DNA from: Haematococcus lacustris
Lineage: Eukaryota > Chlorophyta > Chlorophyceae > Chlamydomonadales > Haematococcaceae
Direction of reading: 5' to 3'
Length of the DNA: 64,000 bases
Assembly: GCA_030144725.1 (NCBI GenBank)
Contig: JASKMD010000012.1
Span: 7,849,333 to 7,913,332 of the forward strand
Shown piece after piece: positions 42,392-55,427 of this stretch; positions within the stretch are counted from its first letter, which is position 1; each line of letters starts with the position of its first letter. The translations under genes and the position numbers were made by a program. A model generated the notes under the pieces. That model did no database searches. It saw nothing but the letters and a program-made list of their open reading frames with translations, and was not told the origin of the DNA.

Positions 42392-42627
42392 TGTAGCGTT
42401 CCGATTCTGCACTAAGCGGATCGGCGCTAGTGTCACTGCTGAAGTGTGATACAGGCAGGTTAAGTGGTGGGCTGTACTGCTGCCCACCATTCGGGTTCGA
42501 TCCCCGGAGGCCGTTCTATGTCTTAGCCTGGTTGCGCTGCAGCAGTCTGACACCTGTAACTGCGGTTAGCGTTGCATGGCGTTCACACACTGAAAAGATT
42601 TAAGGCGCGTTCTTTCTGAACGCTACA
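42392..42627 (+). repeat. LTR 2 (right LTR, copy 1)
   Basis: 236 bp, same ends as LTR 1; followed by the TSD GCATG at 42628-42632. Confidence 0.95.
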
Positions 42628-42921
42628 GCATGGCCTCAAAGGGCTTAGTGATGGCGGGCCTCATACACACACCCCTTGGTGCGGGTCCACAGCTAAGTCA
42701 TGGCCTCATACACACACCACTTGGTGCGGGGGTCAGGCATTGGGGACATGCACATGCAGTCTGTGACCACTCGACTTGGATCCCTGCAGCAGGGAAGAAA
42801 CAGCTGTGCATGCTCATAGAGCCGGGGATGGATGATGCAAAGGCATGTGCATCCCGCTGTGGAGCGCTGCAAAGCTTCACCTTCTGTGTGCTCAGCTCCA
42901 AGCACCACCGATGACCCACAC
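42628..42921. other. 294-bp host segment between copies 1 and 2 (duplicated at 55929-56222)
   Basis: Begins GCATGGCCTCAAAGG and ends CCGATGACCCACAC, where LTR 3 starts. The same 294 bases recur after the N gap, there followed by TTGCTCGTGC instead of an LTR. Contains an internal duplication around CACTTGGTGCGG/CCCTTGGTGCGG. On the minus strand it can extend the SAP-like ORF of 36030-36269. Confidence 0.85.
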
Positions 42922-43157
42922 TGTAGCGTTCCGATTCTGCACTAAGCGGATCGGCGCTAGTGTCACTGCTGAAGTGTGATACAGGCAGGTTAAGTGGTGG
43001 GCTGTACTGCTGCCCACCATTCGGGTTCGATCCCCGGAGGCCTTTCTATGTCTTAGCCTGGTTGCGCTGCAGCAGTCTGACACCTGTAACTGCGGTTAGC
43101 GTTGCATGGCGTTCACACACTGAAAAGATTTAAGGCGCGTTCTTTCTGAACGCTACA
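42922..43157 (+). repeat. LTR 3
   Basis: 236 bp, TGTAGCGTTC...GAACGCTACA, with the tRNA-like segment. Confidence 0.95.
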
Positions 43158-43197
43158 TTGGTTTCCGTATTCCGATACCTCAGTGACTGGCCGCACC

Positions 43198-44766
43198 ATG
43201 ACTGACACTACGCCAAATGGCGAAACACCAGGCGCTGGCACATCCAGCGGTCCTGCGGGTTCCCAGGCCATATTGGCCCAGGCCCTATCTGATCCCGAGT
43301 TTGCCAGGTCCCTGAGGGCGGCTTTGTTCCCCGACGGTGGTCCTGCTGCAACTCCGTCGCGGAATGGGCAGGGCGATGGCCCAGTCCCTCCAGGCGATGA
43401 AGAAGAAGAAGAGGAGGAGCAGGATGAGGAAGAAGAGGCTGACGACGTCTCTGAGGGCTAGATTGACCTGTCCTCCGCAGACCAGCTGGCCCAGTCGCTG
43501 CTGGACACGCAGGACCAGCTGAAGGAAGCCAAAACCAAGCTGGCCAAGATGGAATCTCGCCAAAAGCTGACAGATCGCACACTGGCTGCGCTGGCTGAAA
43601 AGGTGGGTCTATTTCCTGGGTCCCCTCCCTCCATCCAGGACAGGCTGTTTAGTATGCGCACTCCGTCCCCGAGTAGGTCAGGTACACGCCCTGCGTGTAT
43701 TCCTGGTACCTTTAACTCGATCGGTGGGAGAGGCGGCGCTTTGCACCACCTCTTTCCCCAGGTCACGAGTCAGGCTCCAGCTGCTAAGTCTGTGCCTGGC
43801 CCTGATAAGTGGACAGACAATTGCACCAAGTCTCGCCGCAGGGCCTCTGCCTTCTGTGACGACTTAGAAGCACATTGCCAGCGCTTCAACCTGGACATTG
43901 CCTCTGTCTTTCCTGCATTCCTGTCCGGGGCTGCGCGTGATGCTTGGTTGCCATCCATCCGTGCTGCTCATTTCTCACAAACACGCACCGCACCTACCTG
44001 GCCTTACCTGCGACTGTCCTTTCTTGAGTATACAGGAGACGACTTGCGTGACGATCAGACTGATGCCCAGAAACAGCTACTTGAAGGCAGCATTCGCATG
44101 TCGTCCCAGCTCCTTCTCAATGAATATGTCACTGCTTTCAGGAACAATCTGCTGACTGCTGGTGTCCAGTGCATGGATGAGAGTTTGCTTGTCTCCCTGT
44201 TTATCAAGGGACTGACATCTGAGCTGAAAAAGGCAGTCCTAAGGGATTCTGCTCCTTTTCCTGCCTTCACTCTGGCTCAGGCTATCGATTCTGCCAGGCA
44301 GGCTCAGCGTGCTGCTGAGATCCTTGCTGAAGCAGTCGGCACAAAGCGCCATGTGGCTGCTGTGCAGGCTAAGCAGCTGGCTGAAGGTCTGGAGCGTGCA
44401 AACAACCCTCGTCCTCCTAAGAGCACCCAGAGCGACCCACCTGCCAAAGTCCCAGCCCGTTCCAGGGGCTTCAGGGCTGGCATGGCTGCTGGTCCTGCTG
44501 CTGGCTACCGTGTCATTCTGAAGCAGAAGGCTGAGGAGGCTGCTGAGCAGTCCAGCATGAAGCCAGGCCAGTATTGTCATCATTGCTATGATCCTCGTCA
44601 CCTAAAGCCTCTGTGTCCTTATAAGGACATGCCAGCTCTGGAAGCCAGGAAGCTATCTGGCTACCCTCGTCCTCCTGCTGATGCAAAGGCTGCAGGAAAG
44701 CGTCCTTCTGAGCAGCATGACTCTGAGCCCAAGAAGGGCAGGCTTGCGTCTGCCAATGGGAAGTAG
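43198..44766 (+). pseudogene. gag: gag, copy 2 (premature TAG at 43459-43461)
   Basis: Same protein as copy 1 gag but GAG is TAG after DDVSEG, leaving 87 residues. The downstream frame is open from ATG 43549 (MESRQKLTDRT) to TAG 44764-44766 and retains the capsid core and zinc knuckle. The identical nonsense codon in copy 3 shows common descent. Confidence 0.9.
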
Positions 44767-47700
44767 GGTGTTGCCCAGCCAGGCCTGTGCCACGCCTGTG
44801 CTGTGGTACATGCTGATGAACCTGTCTTATGCACCTGTGCTACTGAAAAGACTGGGACTGAGCCCCAGCTGCTGGTTGTTGATGGTGTTGCTGTGCATGC
44901 TATGAGCCAGCCTTTCCCTGATCCAACTGTTGATGGCCATGCGTTCTCTGAGCAGACTGCTGTGACAGCAGCTCAGAACTGTGGATCCTGTTTCAGTGCT
45001 GCTGACCCCTGTGTGGGTCATATTCTCTCGTGTAAGACTGCCCTGTGTTGTCCCCGTGCACCTTCTCAAGTCATCTTGGGGGTCTCTGGTCAAGACGACA
45101 AGGTGAGGTTCCAGTTTGCTGGCACCATTGATTCTCATGCCTGTCACATGTTAGCTGATAGTGGTGCTGATGCATCCCTGATCAGTGCTAGCTTTGTTCA
45201 GCTGCATAACATCCCAGTATTTACTTATCCCATGTCACTCAGGTTTGATGTTGCCAACAACCAGCCTGTGATATGTGAGCATTATGTCAAAGTGCAGCTG
45301 CGCATCAACAGCTTCTGCTGCATGTGCCTGTTGACTGTCATGCCTGACCTGGTTCATGCTTATGACGTGCTCCTGGGTGCTGACTGGTTGACTGTGCAGG
45401 GAGCCTTGGTCGACTACGTCGACAAGACTCTTACCCTGCGCACTCCCCAAGGTAATAAAACCTTGCACCCACATACAGGTGACCAGAGTGCTGCTGGCCA
45501 GTGTGCTGCCACAAGGCCACCTGGATCCACCCACTCACTGCCCCGCCCACCTGCTGCTGTCCTTGCTGCTGTGTCCAAAACCAATCCAAAGGTTCTTGTG
45601 ACAGCAAAGCAAGCAGCCAGATGGCTGCGTAAGGGTGGCTCAGCCATGGTAGCTATGGTGTCTCTGGAAGACCTTGCCTTACCAGTAGACGCTGTGCCCC
45701 ATGTACAAAGGCAGCACCTGCAGGAATTGCTTGATGAATACTCTGATGTATTCCAACCTATCACAGGACTCCCGCCAGAGCGTGCAGTAGGGCACTCCAT
45801 CCCCTTGCAGCCTGATGGCAAGCCTCCAGCTAGGCCCAGCTATAGGATGTCCAAACCTGAGCAAGATGAACTGCGTAAACAGATCACTGACCTGCTAGCT
45901 AAGGGCCTGATAGAGCCCAGCTCATCACCCTATGCTGCACCTGTGCTGTTTGTCCAGAACAAATCAGGTGAGCTGCGCATGTGTATTGACTACCGCCAGC
46001 TAAATAAAATTACAATTAGGGACCAGTATCCTTTGCCACGCATTGATGATCTGTTTGATCAGCTAGCAGGAAAAACTGTGTTCTCCTCCCTCGATCTGCA
46101 GGCTGGTTACCACCAGATCCGCATCCCGGCTGAGGACGTCCCTAAGACCGCGTTCAGGACTCCCATGGGGCACTACCAATTCAAGGTACTGTGTTTTGGC
46201 CTGACAAATGCTCCTGCCACGTTCCAACGTGTAATGAATGAAGCATTTGCTGAGGTGATCAATGACTGTGCACTCGTGTACCTTGATGACATCCTGGTGA
46301 TGTCCAAGGACAGTGAGGAGCACCTAGTCCACCTCAGGCGTGTGTTTGACTTATTGCGTAAAAATAAATTTTATGCTAAGCTATCTAAATGTGAATTTAT
46401 GCAGAGAACTTTAAAGTTCCTGGGCCATATTATTAGTGCTCAAGGCATCTCTGTTGACCCGTGTAAAGTTACTGCAATCTCTGAATGGCCAGTACCTACT
46501 AGCCTCAAAACTCTGCAGTCTTTCCTGGGCGCTGCTAACTATGTACGTAAATTTGTACATAATTTTAGCACTATTGCTGCACCCCTCACTAACCTGACTG
46601 GCCCCAAGAAGGAGTCCTTCCCTTGGAAGGCATGGCCTCAGGCTGAGCTGGATGCGTTCAATGCTCTGAAGCAGGCCATTTCTAATGTGCCTATGCTCAA
46701 GCTTCCTGATCACAGCAAGCCGTTTCAGGTGCACTGCGATGCGTCCCTTGAGGGCATCGGTGCAGTCCTGATGCAGGATGGCTACCCATTGGCGTATTAC
46801 TCCAGGAAATTAATTCCTGCTGAGATTAATTACACCACGGGCGAACAGGAACTGCTGGCATTGGTATCTGCTTGCCAACAGTGGCGATGCTACCTGGAAG
46901 GGGTACCATTCACACTGTACACAGATCACAAGCCGCTCATCTCTCTGCCTACTCAAACTATACTCTCACGCAGGCAGACTAGATGGATGGAATTCCTGGC
47001 CCGCTTCTCATATACCATTGAATATCTACCTGGTATATCCAATCCTGCTGACCCATTGTCACGCATTCCAGCAGCCCCATTGCAGACGTGTAAGGGCTCT
47101 GGTGCAGATAATGTGCGTAGTATTCTAGTGACGACTAGAAGCCAGCGTCGTTCTCAGGAGGGGAAGGAAACTTGTGCTGAGGCGCAGAAAAACAGTGCTG
47201 GTGCTGCCGCTGCGCCACCCACACAACCACCACCAAGCCAAGGTGCTGGTGCTGCCGCCAGGCCACCCACTAAGCGTGTCACTTGGGCTGCTGATATACC
47301 AGTAGATGGAGAACCCAGTGCACCTAAACCACCAGGTCCCTTGTCAAACCTGCATGAGTGGTTGGTCAGAGCTTATGCTGCTGATTCCAACTTCACCAAG
47401 CGAAGGAAGACAAAGAACTTGTACCTGGATGAACATGGCTTATGGAGACATCAAAAGAGACGTACAGTCATTGTGCCCCGTGACAAACAGCTACGAGAGC
47501 ATATCCTGCATGAGATGCACGATGCTAAGTACGCTGGTCACGTTGGGATCACTAAGACATTGGAACGTGTCATGCGTGTGTTCTGGTGGAAACACTTACG
47601 CACTGATGTGCGTCACTATGTAACAACATGTGATGCATGCCAGAGGAACAAGTCGGTTACAGCTAAGCCATGGGGGTTCCTTCATCCTCTGTCTATACCT

Positions 47701-48776
47701 GGATACCGCTGGGAAGTCATGCACATGGACTCATAACCAAACTACCGTCCGGATCACATGGATATGATTCCATCTGTGTATTCGTTGACAGGCTCTCCAA
47801 AATGGTGCACCTAGTGCCATGTAAGGAAAGCATGGATGCTCCTGAGTTTGCACAACTCTTCATTGATTCGGTATTTGTCCATCATGGGCTACCATCTGAA
47901 GTTGTGAGTGATCGGGGCTCCCTATTCGTTAGTAAGTTCTGGCAAGCTGTATGCAAGCTAATGGGCATGAAACATTCTCTTACCTCCAGCTATCACCCCC
48001 AGTCAAATGGGCAGGTTGAGCGGTACAACAAAGTGTTGGAGGAGATGCTCAGGCATTATATCTCTCCCACTCAACGAGACTGGCCTAAACACCTCTCGTT
48101 CGCCGAGTTTGCAATTAATAACTCATGGCAAGAAAGCATTAAGTCTACACCTTTTCTGATTAACTATGGACAGTCCCCAGTGACACCGGTGACCCATGAG
48201 TTACCTCGGTTGCCACCTCCCATGGCCCAGTTCTTCTCTGATGGCTGGGAAAAGGGTGTTCAAGAAGCCAGGAGATGTATGAAACTGGCACAGAGTCGGC
48301 AGTCCAATAACGCTAATCCACACAGGAAATCCTCGGACAGTATGTTCCAAGTGGGTGACCGTGTGCTGCTTAGTACTATGAACCTGCGTAACATGGTGGG
48401 CAAAGCCAGAAAGCTGCTGCCACGGTATGTGGGGCCTTTCAGGATTGAGGCTCATGTGGGTAGAGACGCTGTAAAGCTGACCCTGCCACCAGCCATGTCT
48501 AGGATTCATCCTGTCTTCCATGTGTCATTGCTAAGACCCTATGAGGGCAACTTTGGTCGTCTACCCCCCACTGAGCTGGGCTGGTTGGATGATTCCCCAC
48601 AGTATGAAGTAGAGCGCATTGTGAATCACCGGCATGTGCGTGCAGGTAAAGCTAAGGAGTACCTCGTCAAGTGGAAGGGTTATGATGACTCTGACAACAC
48701 CTGGGAGCCAGCCAGCAATCTAGCAAATGCCCCTGACTGCGTGAACTTGTATAAGGCTCAGAATGGCTTGCTGTGA
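44767..48776 (+). pseudogene. pol: pol, copy 2 (frameshift in integrase)
   Basis: PR, RT (with the full PAEDVPK segment), RNase H and the integrase zinc region are open, but one T is missing at about 47731 (GGACTCATAACC against GGACTTCATAACC in copy 3). The frame stops at 47736, at the first catalytic Asp of the integrase. The remaining integrase and chromodomain continue in another frame to 48776. One RT residue differs (VQNKSG against VQKKSG). Confidence 0.9.
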
Positions 48777-49059
48777 ATTAAATGTGGGACATGGGCTCCA
48801 TGTGGTCATGCTGGTTGCTTTGCTGCATGCTATGTGCCTTGGTGTGCTATGGGTCCAGTTGCTCATGTGAGCCTGGCTTGTTTCGTACCCAGCTTCCACT
48901 GGCTCTGTGAGTCTGGGCTGAAGGGTCCATGGTGACCATTAACTCCTGAGAGCGACCTGCGTCCGGATGGGCAGGAGTTCCAAACTAGCGGTCATGTACT
49001 GCGAGTCCATGCCATGATGGCCTATGGGCGGAACGGCCATCCCATAGGAGGGGGAGGAA

Positions 49060-49295
49060 TGTAGCGTTCCGATTCTGCACTAAGCGGATCGGCGCTAGTG
49101 TCACTGCTGAAGTGTGATACAGGCAGGTTAAGTGGTGGGCTGTACTGCTGCCCACCATTCGGGTTCGATCCCCGGAGGCCGTTCTATGTCTTAGCCTGGT
49201 TGCGCTGCAGCAGTCTGACACCTGTAACTGCGGTTAGCGTTGCATGGCGTTCACACACTGAAAAGATTTAAGGCGCGTTCTTTCTGAACGCTACA
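49060..49295 (+). repeat. LTR 4 (shared by copies 2 and 3)
   Basis: 236 bp, preceded by a polypurine tract and followed directly by the internal region of copy 3, with no host DNA between. Confidence 0.95.
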
Positions 49296-49335
49296 TTGGT
49301 TTCCGTATTCCGATACCTCAGTGACTGGCCGCACC

Positions 49336-50904
49336 ATGACTGACACTACGCCAAATGGCGAAACACCAGGCGCTGGCACATCCAGCGGTCCTGCGGGTTC
49401 CCAGGCCATATTGGCCCAGGCCCTATCTGATCCCGAGTTTGCCAGGTCCCTGAGGGCGGCTTTGTTCCCCGACGGTGGTCCTGCTGCAACTCCGTCGCGG
49501 AATGGGCAGGGCGATGGCCCAGTCCCTCCAGGCGATGAAGAAGAAGAAGAGGAGGAGCAGGATGAGGAAGAAGAGGCTGACGACGTCTCTGAGGGCTAGA
49601 TTGACCTGTCCTCCGCAGACCAGCTGGCCCAGTCGCTGCTGGACACGCAGGACCAGCTGAAGGAAGCCAAAACCAAGCTGGCCAAGATGGAATCTCGCCA
49701 AAAGCTGACAGATCGCACACTGGCTGCGCTGGCTGAAAAGGTGGGTCTATTTCCTGGGTCCCCTCCCTCCATCCAGGACAGGCTGTTTAGTATGCGCACT
49801 CCGTCCCCGAGTAGGTCAGGTACACGCCCTGCGTGTATTCCTGGTACCTTTAACTCGATCGGTGGGAGAGGCGGCGCTCTGCACCACCTCTTTCCCCAGG
49901 TCACGAGTCAGGCTCCAGCTGCTAAGTCTGTGCCTGGCCCTGATAAGTGGACAGACAATTGCACCAAGTCTCGCCGCAGGGCCTCTGCCTTCTGTGACGA
50001 CTTAGAAGCACATTGCCAGCGCTTCAACCTGGACATTGCCTCTGTCTTTCCTGCATTCCTGTCCGGGGCTGCGCGTGATGCTTGGTTGCCATCCATCCGT
50101 GCTGCTCATTTCTCACAAACACGCACCGCACCTACCTGGCCTTACCTGCGACTGTCCTTTCTTGAGTATACAGGAGACGACTTGCGTGACGATCAGACTG
50201 ATGCCCAGAAACAGCTACTTGAAGGCAGCATTCGCATGTCGTCCCAGCTCCTTCTCAATGAATATGTCACTGCTTTCAGGAACAATCTGCTGACTGCTGG
50301 TGTCCAGTGCATGGATGAGAGTTTGCTTGTCTCCCTGTTTATCAAGGGACTGACATCTGAGCTGAAAAAGGCAGTCCTAAGGGATTCTGCTCCTTTTCCT
50401 GCCTTCACTCTGGCTCAGGCTATCGATTCTGCCAGGCAGGCTCAGCGTGCTGCTGAGATCCTTGCTGAAGCAGTCGGCACAAAGCGCCATGTGGCTGCTG
50501 TGCAGGCTAAGCAGCTGGCTGAAGGTCTGGAGCGTGCAAACAACCCTCGTCCTCCTAAGAGCACCCAGAGCGACCCACCTGCCAAAGTCCCAGCCCGTTC
50601 CAGGGGCTTCAGGGCTGGCATGGCTGCTGGTCCTGCTGCTGGCTACCGTGTCATTCTGAAGCAGAAGGCTGAGGAGGCTGCTGAGCAGTCCAGCATGAAG
50701 CCAGGCCAGTATTGTCATCATTGCTATGATCCTCGTCACCTAAAGCCTCTGTGTCCTTATAAGGACATGCCAGCTCTGGAAGCCAGGAAGCTATCTGGCT
50801 ACCCTCGTCCTCCTGCTGATGCAAAGGCTGCAGGAAAGCGTCCTTCTGAGCAGCATGACTCTGAGCCCAAGAAGGGCAGGCTTGCGTCTGCCAATGGGAA
50901 GTAG
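49336..50904 (+). pseudogene. gag: gag, copy 3 (premature TAG at 49597-49599)
   Basis: Same nonsense codon and same residue changes as copy 2 (GAGTSSG near the start, QRFNLD in the core). The gag-terminal stop is TAG 50902-50904. Confidence 0.9.
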
Positions 50905-53900
50905 GGTGTTGCCCAGCCAGGCCTGTGCCACGCCTGTGCTGTGGTACATGCTGATGAACCTGTCTTATGCACCTGTGCTACTGAAAAGACTGGGACTGAG
51001 CCCCAGCTGCTGGTTGTTGATGGTGTTGCTGTGCATGCTATGAGCCAGCCTTTCCCTGATCCAACTGTTGATGGCCATGCGTTCTCTGAGCAGACTGCTG
51101 TGACAGCAGCTCAGAACTGTGGATCCTGTTTCAGTGCTGCTGACCCCTGTGTGGGTCATATTCTCTCGTGTAAGACTGCCCTGTGTTGTCCCCGTGCACC
51201 TTCTCAAGTCATCTTGGGGGTCTCTGGTCAAGACGACAAGGTGAGGTTCCAGTTTGCTGGCACCATTGATTCTCATGCCTGTCACATGTTAGCTGATAGT
51301 GGTGCTGATGCATCCCTGATCAGTGCTAGCTTTGTTCAGCTGCATAACATCCCAGTATTTACTTATCCCATGTCACTCAGGTTTGATGTTGCCAACAACC
51401 AGCCTGTGATATGTGAGCATTATGTCAAAGTGCAGCTGCGCATCAACAGCTTCTGCTGCATGTGCCTGTTGACTGTCATGCCTGACCTGGTTCATGCTTA
51501 TGACGTGCTCCTGGGTGCTGACTGGTTGACTGTGCAGGGAGCCTTGGTCGACTACGTCGACAAGACTCTTACCCTGCGCACTCCCCAAGGTAATAAAACC
51601 TTGCACCCACATACAGGTGACCAGAGTGCTGCTGGCCAGTGTGCTGCCACAAGGCCACCTGGATCCACCCACTCACTGCCCCGCCCACCTGCTGCTGTCC
51701 TTGCTGCTGTGTCCAAAACCAATCCAAAGGTTCTTGTGACAGCAAAGCAAGCAGCCAGATGGCTGCGTAAGGGTGGCTCAGCCATGGTAGCTATGGTGTC
51801 TCTGGAAGACCTTGCCTTACCAGTAGACGCTGTGCCCCATGTACAAAGGCAGCACCTGCAGGAATTGCTTGATGAATACTCTGATGTATTCCAACCTATC
51901 ACAGGACTCCCGCCAGAGCGTGCAGTAGGGCACTCCATCCCCTTGCAGCCTGATGGCAAGCCTCCAGCTAGGCCCAGCTATAGGATGTCCAAACCTGAGC
52001 AAGATGAACTGCGTAAACAGATCACTGACCTGCTAGCTAAGGGCCTGATAGAGCCCAGCTCATCACCCTATGCTGCACCTGTGCTGTTTGTCCAGAAAAA
52101 ATCAGGTGAGCTGCGCATGTGTATTGACTACCGCCAGCTAAATAAAATTACAATTAGGGACCAGTATCCTTTGCCACGCATTGATGATCTGTTTGATCAG
52201 CTAGCAGGAAAAACTGTGTTCTCCTCCCTCGATCTGCAGGCTGGTTACCACCAGATCCGCATCCCGGCTGAGGACGTCCCTAAGACCGCGTTCAGGACTC
52301 CCATGGGGCACTACCAATTCAAGGTACTGTGTTTTGGCCTGACAAATGCTCCTGCCACGTTCCAACGTGTAATGAATGAAGCATTTGCTGAGGTGATCAA
52401 TGACTGTGCACTCGTGTACCTTGATGACATCCTGGTGATGTCCAAGGACAGTGAGGAGCACCTAGTCCACCTCAGGCGTGTGTTTGACTTATTGCGTAAA
52501 AATAAATTTTATGCTAAGCTATCTAAATGTGAATTTATGCAGAGAACTTTAAAGTTCCTGGGCCATATTATTAGTGCTCAAGGCATCTCTGTTGACCCGT
52601 GTAAAGTAACTGCAATCTCTGAATGGCCAGTACCTACTAGCCTCAAAACTCTGCAGTCTTTCCTGGGCGCTGCTAACTATGTACGTAAATTTGTACATAA
52701 TTTTAGCACTATTGCTGCACCCCTCACTAACCTGACTGGCCCCAAGAAGGAGTCCTTCCCTTGGAAGGCATGGCCTCAGGCTGAGCTGGATGCGTTCAAT
52801 GCTCTGAAGCAGGCCATTTCTAATGTGCCTATGCTCAAGCTTCCTGATCACAGCAAGCCGTTTCAGGTGCACTGCGATGCGTCCCTTGAGGGCATCGGTG
52901 CAGTCCTGATGCAGGATGGCTACCCATTGGCGTATTACTCCAGGAAATTAATTCCTGCTGAGATTAATTACACCACGGGCGAACAGGAACTGCTGGCATT
53001 GGTATCTGCTTGCCAACAGTGGCGATGCTACCTGGAAGGGGTACCATTCACACTGTACACAGATCACAAGCCGCTCATCTCTCTGCCTACTCAAACTATA
53101 CTCTCACGCAGGCAGACTAGATGGATGGAATTCCTGGCCCGCTTCTCATATACCATTGAATATCTACCTGGTATATCCAATCCTGCTGACCCATTGTCAC
53201 GCATTCCAGCAGCCCCATTGCAGACGTGTAAGGGCTCTGGTGCAGATAATGTGCGTAGTATTCTAGTGACGACTAGAAGCCAGCGTCGTTCTCAGGAGGG
53301 GAAGGAAACTTGTGCTGAGGCGCAGAAAAACAGTGCTGGTGCTGCCGCTGCGCCACCCACACAACCACCACCAAGCCAAGGTGCTGGTGCTGCCGCCAGG
53401 CCACCCACTAAGCGTGTCACTTGGGCTGCTGATATACCAGTAGATGGAGAACCCAGTGCACCTAAACCACCAGGTCCCTTGTCAAACCTGCATGAGTGGT
53501 TGGTCAGAGCTTATGCTGCTGATTCCAACTTCACCAAGCGAAGGAAGACAAAGAACTTGTACCTGGATGAACATGGCTTATGGAGACATCAAAAGAGACG
53601 TACAGTCATTGTGCCCCGTGACAAACAGCTACGAGAGCATATCCTGCATGAGATGCACGATGCTAAGTACGCTGGTCACGTTGGGATCACTAAGACATTG
53701 GAACGTGTCATGCGTGTGTTCTGGTGGAAACACTTACGCACTGATGTGCGTCACTATGTAACAACATGTGATGCATGCCAGAGGAACAAGTCGGTTACAG
53801 CTAAGCCATGGGGGTTCCTTCATCCTCTGTCTATACCTGGATACCGCTGGGAAGTCATGCACATGGACTTCATAACCAAACTACCGTCCGGATCACATGG

Positions 53901-54915
53901 ATATGATTCCATCTGTGTATTCGTTGACAGGCTCTCCAAAATGGTGCACCTAGTGCCATGTAAGGAAAGCATGGATGCTCCTGAGTTTGCACAACTCTTC
54001 ATTGATTCGGTATTTGTCCATCATGGGCTACCATCTGAAGTTGTGAGTGATCGGGGCTCCCTATTCGTTAGTAAGTTCTGGCAAGCTGTATGCAAGCTAA
54101 TGGGCATGAAACATTCTCTTACCTCCAGCTATCACCCCCAGTCAAATGGGCAGGTTGAGCGGTACAACAAAGTGTTGGAGGAGATGCTCAGGCATTATAT
54201 CTCTCCCACTCAACGAGACTGGCCTAAACACCTCTCGTTCGCCGAGTTTGCAATTAATAACTCATGGCAAGAAAGCATTAAGTCTACACCTTTTCTGATT
54301 AACTATGGACAGTCCCCAGTGACACCGGTGACCCATGAGTTACCTCGGTTGCCACCTCCCATGGCCCAGTTCTTCTCTGATGGCTGGGAAAAGGGTGTTC
54401 AAGAAGCCAGGAGATGTATGAAACTGGCACAGAGTCGGCAGTCTAATAACGCTAATCCACACAGGAAATCCTCGGACAGTATGTTCCAAGTGGGTGACCG
54501 TGTGCTGCTTAGTACCATGAACCTGCGTAACATGGTAGGCAAAGCCAGAAAGCTGCTGCCACGGTATGTGGGGCCTTTCAGGATTGAGGCTCATGTGGGT
54601 AGAGACGCTGTAAAGCTGACCCTGCCACCAGCCATGTCTAGGATTCATCCTGTCTTCCATGTGTCATTGCTAAGACCCTATGAGGGCAACTTTGGTCGTC
54701 TACCCCCCACTGAGCTGGGCTGGTTGGATGATTCCCCACAGTATGAAGTAGAGCGCATTGTGAATCACCGGCATGTGCGTGCAGGTAAAGCTAAGGAGTA
54801 CCTCGTCAAGTGGAAGGGTTATGATGACTCTGACAACACCTGGGAGCCAGCCAGCAATCTAGCAAATGCCCCTGACTGCGTGAACTTGTATAAGGCTCAG
54901 AATGGCTTGCTGTGA
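50905..54915 (+). CDS. pol: Pol polyprotein, copy 3 (intact)
   Basis: 1336 codons from the codon after the gag stop to TGA at 54913-54915. All domains of the copy 1 description are present: DSG protease, RT with [13 protein letters not shown] retained and YLDD, RNase H, integrase with [15 protein letters not shown] and the NGQVERYN Glu region, and a chromodomain ([18 protein letters not shown]). The chromodomain probably directs integration to chromatin, as in other chromoviruses. It is the only complete Pol in the window, but its own gag is broken. Confidence 0.9.
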   Translation, partial: GVAQPGLCHACAVVHADEPVLCTCATEKTGTEPQLLVVDGVAVHAMSQPFPDPTVDGHAFSEQTAVTAAQNCGSCFSAADPCVGHILSCKTALCCPRAPSQVILGVSGQDDKVRFQFAGTIDSHACHMLADSGADASLISASFVQLHNIPVFTYPMSLRFDVANNQPVICEHYVKVQLRINSFCCMCLLTVMPDLVHAYDVLLGADWLTVQGALVDYVDKTLTLRTPQGNKTLHPHTGDQSAAGQCAATRPPGSTHSLPRPPAAVLAAVSKTNPKVLVTAKQAARWLRKGGSAMVAMVSLEDLALPVDAVPHVQRQHLQELLDEYSDVFQPITGLPPERAVGHSIPLQPDGKPPARPSYRMSKPEQDELRKQITDLLAKGLIEPSSSPYAAPVLFVQKKSGELRMCIDYRQLNKITIRDQYPLPRIDDLFDQLAGKTVFSSLDLQAGYHQIRIPAEDVPKTAFRTPMGHYQFKVLCFGLTNAPATFQRVMNEAFAEVINDCALVYLDDILVMSKDSEEHLVHLRRVFDLLRKNKFYAKLSKCEFMQRTLKFLGHIISAQGISVDPCKVTAISEWPVPTSLKTLQSFLGAANYVRKFVHNFSTIAAPLTNLTGPKKESFPWKAWPQAELDAFNALKQAISNVPMLKLPDHSKPFQVHCDASLEGIGAVLMQDGYPLAYYSRKLIPAEINYTTGEQELLALVSACQQWRCYLEGVPFTLYTDHKPLISLPTQTILSRRQTRWMEFLARFSYTIEYLPGISNPADPLSRIPAAPLQTCKGSGADNVRSILVTTRSQRRSQEGKETCAEAQKNSAGAAAAPPTQPPPSQGAGAAARPPTKRVTWAADIPVDGEPSAPKPPGPLSNLHEWLVRAYAADSNFTKRRKTKNLYLDEHGLWRHQKRRTVIVPRDKQLREHILHEMHDAKYAGHVGITKTLERVMRVFWWKHLRTDVRHYVTTCDACQRNKSVTAKPWGFLHPLSIPGYRWEVMHMDFITKLPSGSHGYDSICVFVDRLSKMVHLVPCKESMDAPEFAQLFIDSVFVHHGLPSEVVSDRGSLFVSKFWQAVCKLMGMKHSLTSSYHPQSNGQVERYNKVLEEMLRHYISPTQRDWPKHLSFAEFAINNSWQESIKSTPFLINYGQSPVTPVTHELPRLPPPMAQFFSDGWEKGVQEARRCMKLAQSRQSNNANPHRKSSDSMFQVGDRVLLSTMNLRNMVGKARKLLPRYVGPFRIEAHVGRDAVKLTLPPAMSRIHPVFHVSLLRPYEGNFGRLPPTELGWLDDSPQYEVERIVNHRHVRAGKAKEYLVKWKGYDDSDNTWEPASNLANAPDCVNLYKAQNGLL

Positions 54916-55198
54916 ATTAAATGTGGGACATGGGCTCCATGTGGTCATGCTGGTTGCTTTGCTGCATGCTATGTGCCTTGGTGTGCTATGGGTCCAGTTG
55001 CTCATGTGAGCCTGGCTTGTTTCGTACCCAGCTTCCACTGGCTCTGTGAGTCTGGGCTGAAGGGTCCATGGTGACCATTAACTCCTGAGAGCGACCTGCG
55101 TCCGGATGGGCAGGAGTTCCAAACTAGCGGTCATGTACTGCGAGTCCATGCCATGATGGCCTATGGGCGGAACGGCCATCCCATAGGAGGGGGAGGAA

Positions 55199-55427
55199 TG
55201 TAGCGTTCCGATTCTGCACTAAGCGGATCGGCGCTAGTGTCACTGCTGAAGTGTGATACAGGCAGGTTAAGTGGTGGGCTGTACTGCTGCCCACCATTCG
55301 GGTTCGATCCCCGGAGGCCGTTCTATGTCTTAGCCTGGTTGCGCTGCAGCAGTCTGACACCTGTAACTGCGGTTAGCGTTGCATGGCGTTCACACACTGA
55401 AAAGATTTAAGGCGCGTTCTTTCTGAA
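55199..55427 (+). repeat. LTR 5 (truncated by gap)
   Basis: 229 of 236 bases; the sequence stops at CTTTCTGAA. The single A at 55928 after the N run could be the LTR's last base. Confidence 0.9.

Larger units (their letters stand above)
36271..42627 (+). mobile_element. Ty3/Gypsy chromovirus LTR retrotransposon, copy 1 (complete)
   Basis: Full element of 6357 bp with 236-bp LTRs at both ends that differ by one base as read here (T/C in GGCCGTT(T/C)TATG), so the insertion is recent. Internal order: possible primer-binding site just after the LTR, gag with a zinc knuckle, a single stop codon, then protease, reverse transcriptase, RNase H, integrase and chromodomain in the same frame, a polypurine tract, and the right LTR. 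The RT domain carries an in-frame 18-bp loss relative to the other copies. Confidence 0.95.
42922..49295 (+). mobile_element. Chromovirus copy 2 (shares LTR 4 with copy 3)
   Basis: LTR 3 (42922-43157), internal region, LTR 4 (49060-49295). LTR 3 and LTR 4 differ by one base as read here (GGCC(T/G)TTC). Gag carries a premature TAG and pol a one-base deletion, so this copy is defective. The base before LTR 3 is the end of CACAC; a matching duplication cannot be checked because of the gap. Confidence 0.95.
49060..55427 (+). mobile_element. Chromovirus copy 3 (right LTR cut by assembly gap)
   Basis: LTR 4, internal region, LTR 5 (55199-55427, missing its last bases at the N run). Almost identical to copy 2 with a period of 6138-6139 bp. 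Shares the gag TAG codon with copy 2 but keeps an intact pol. Confidence 0.95.
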
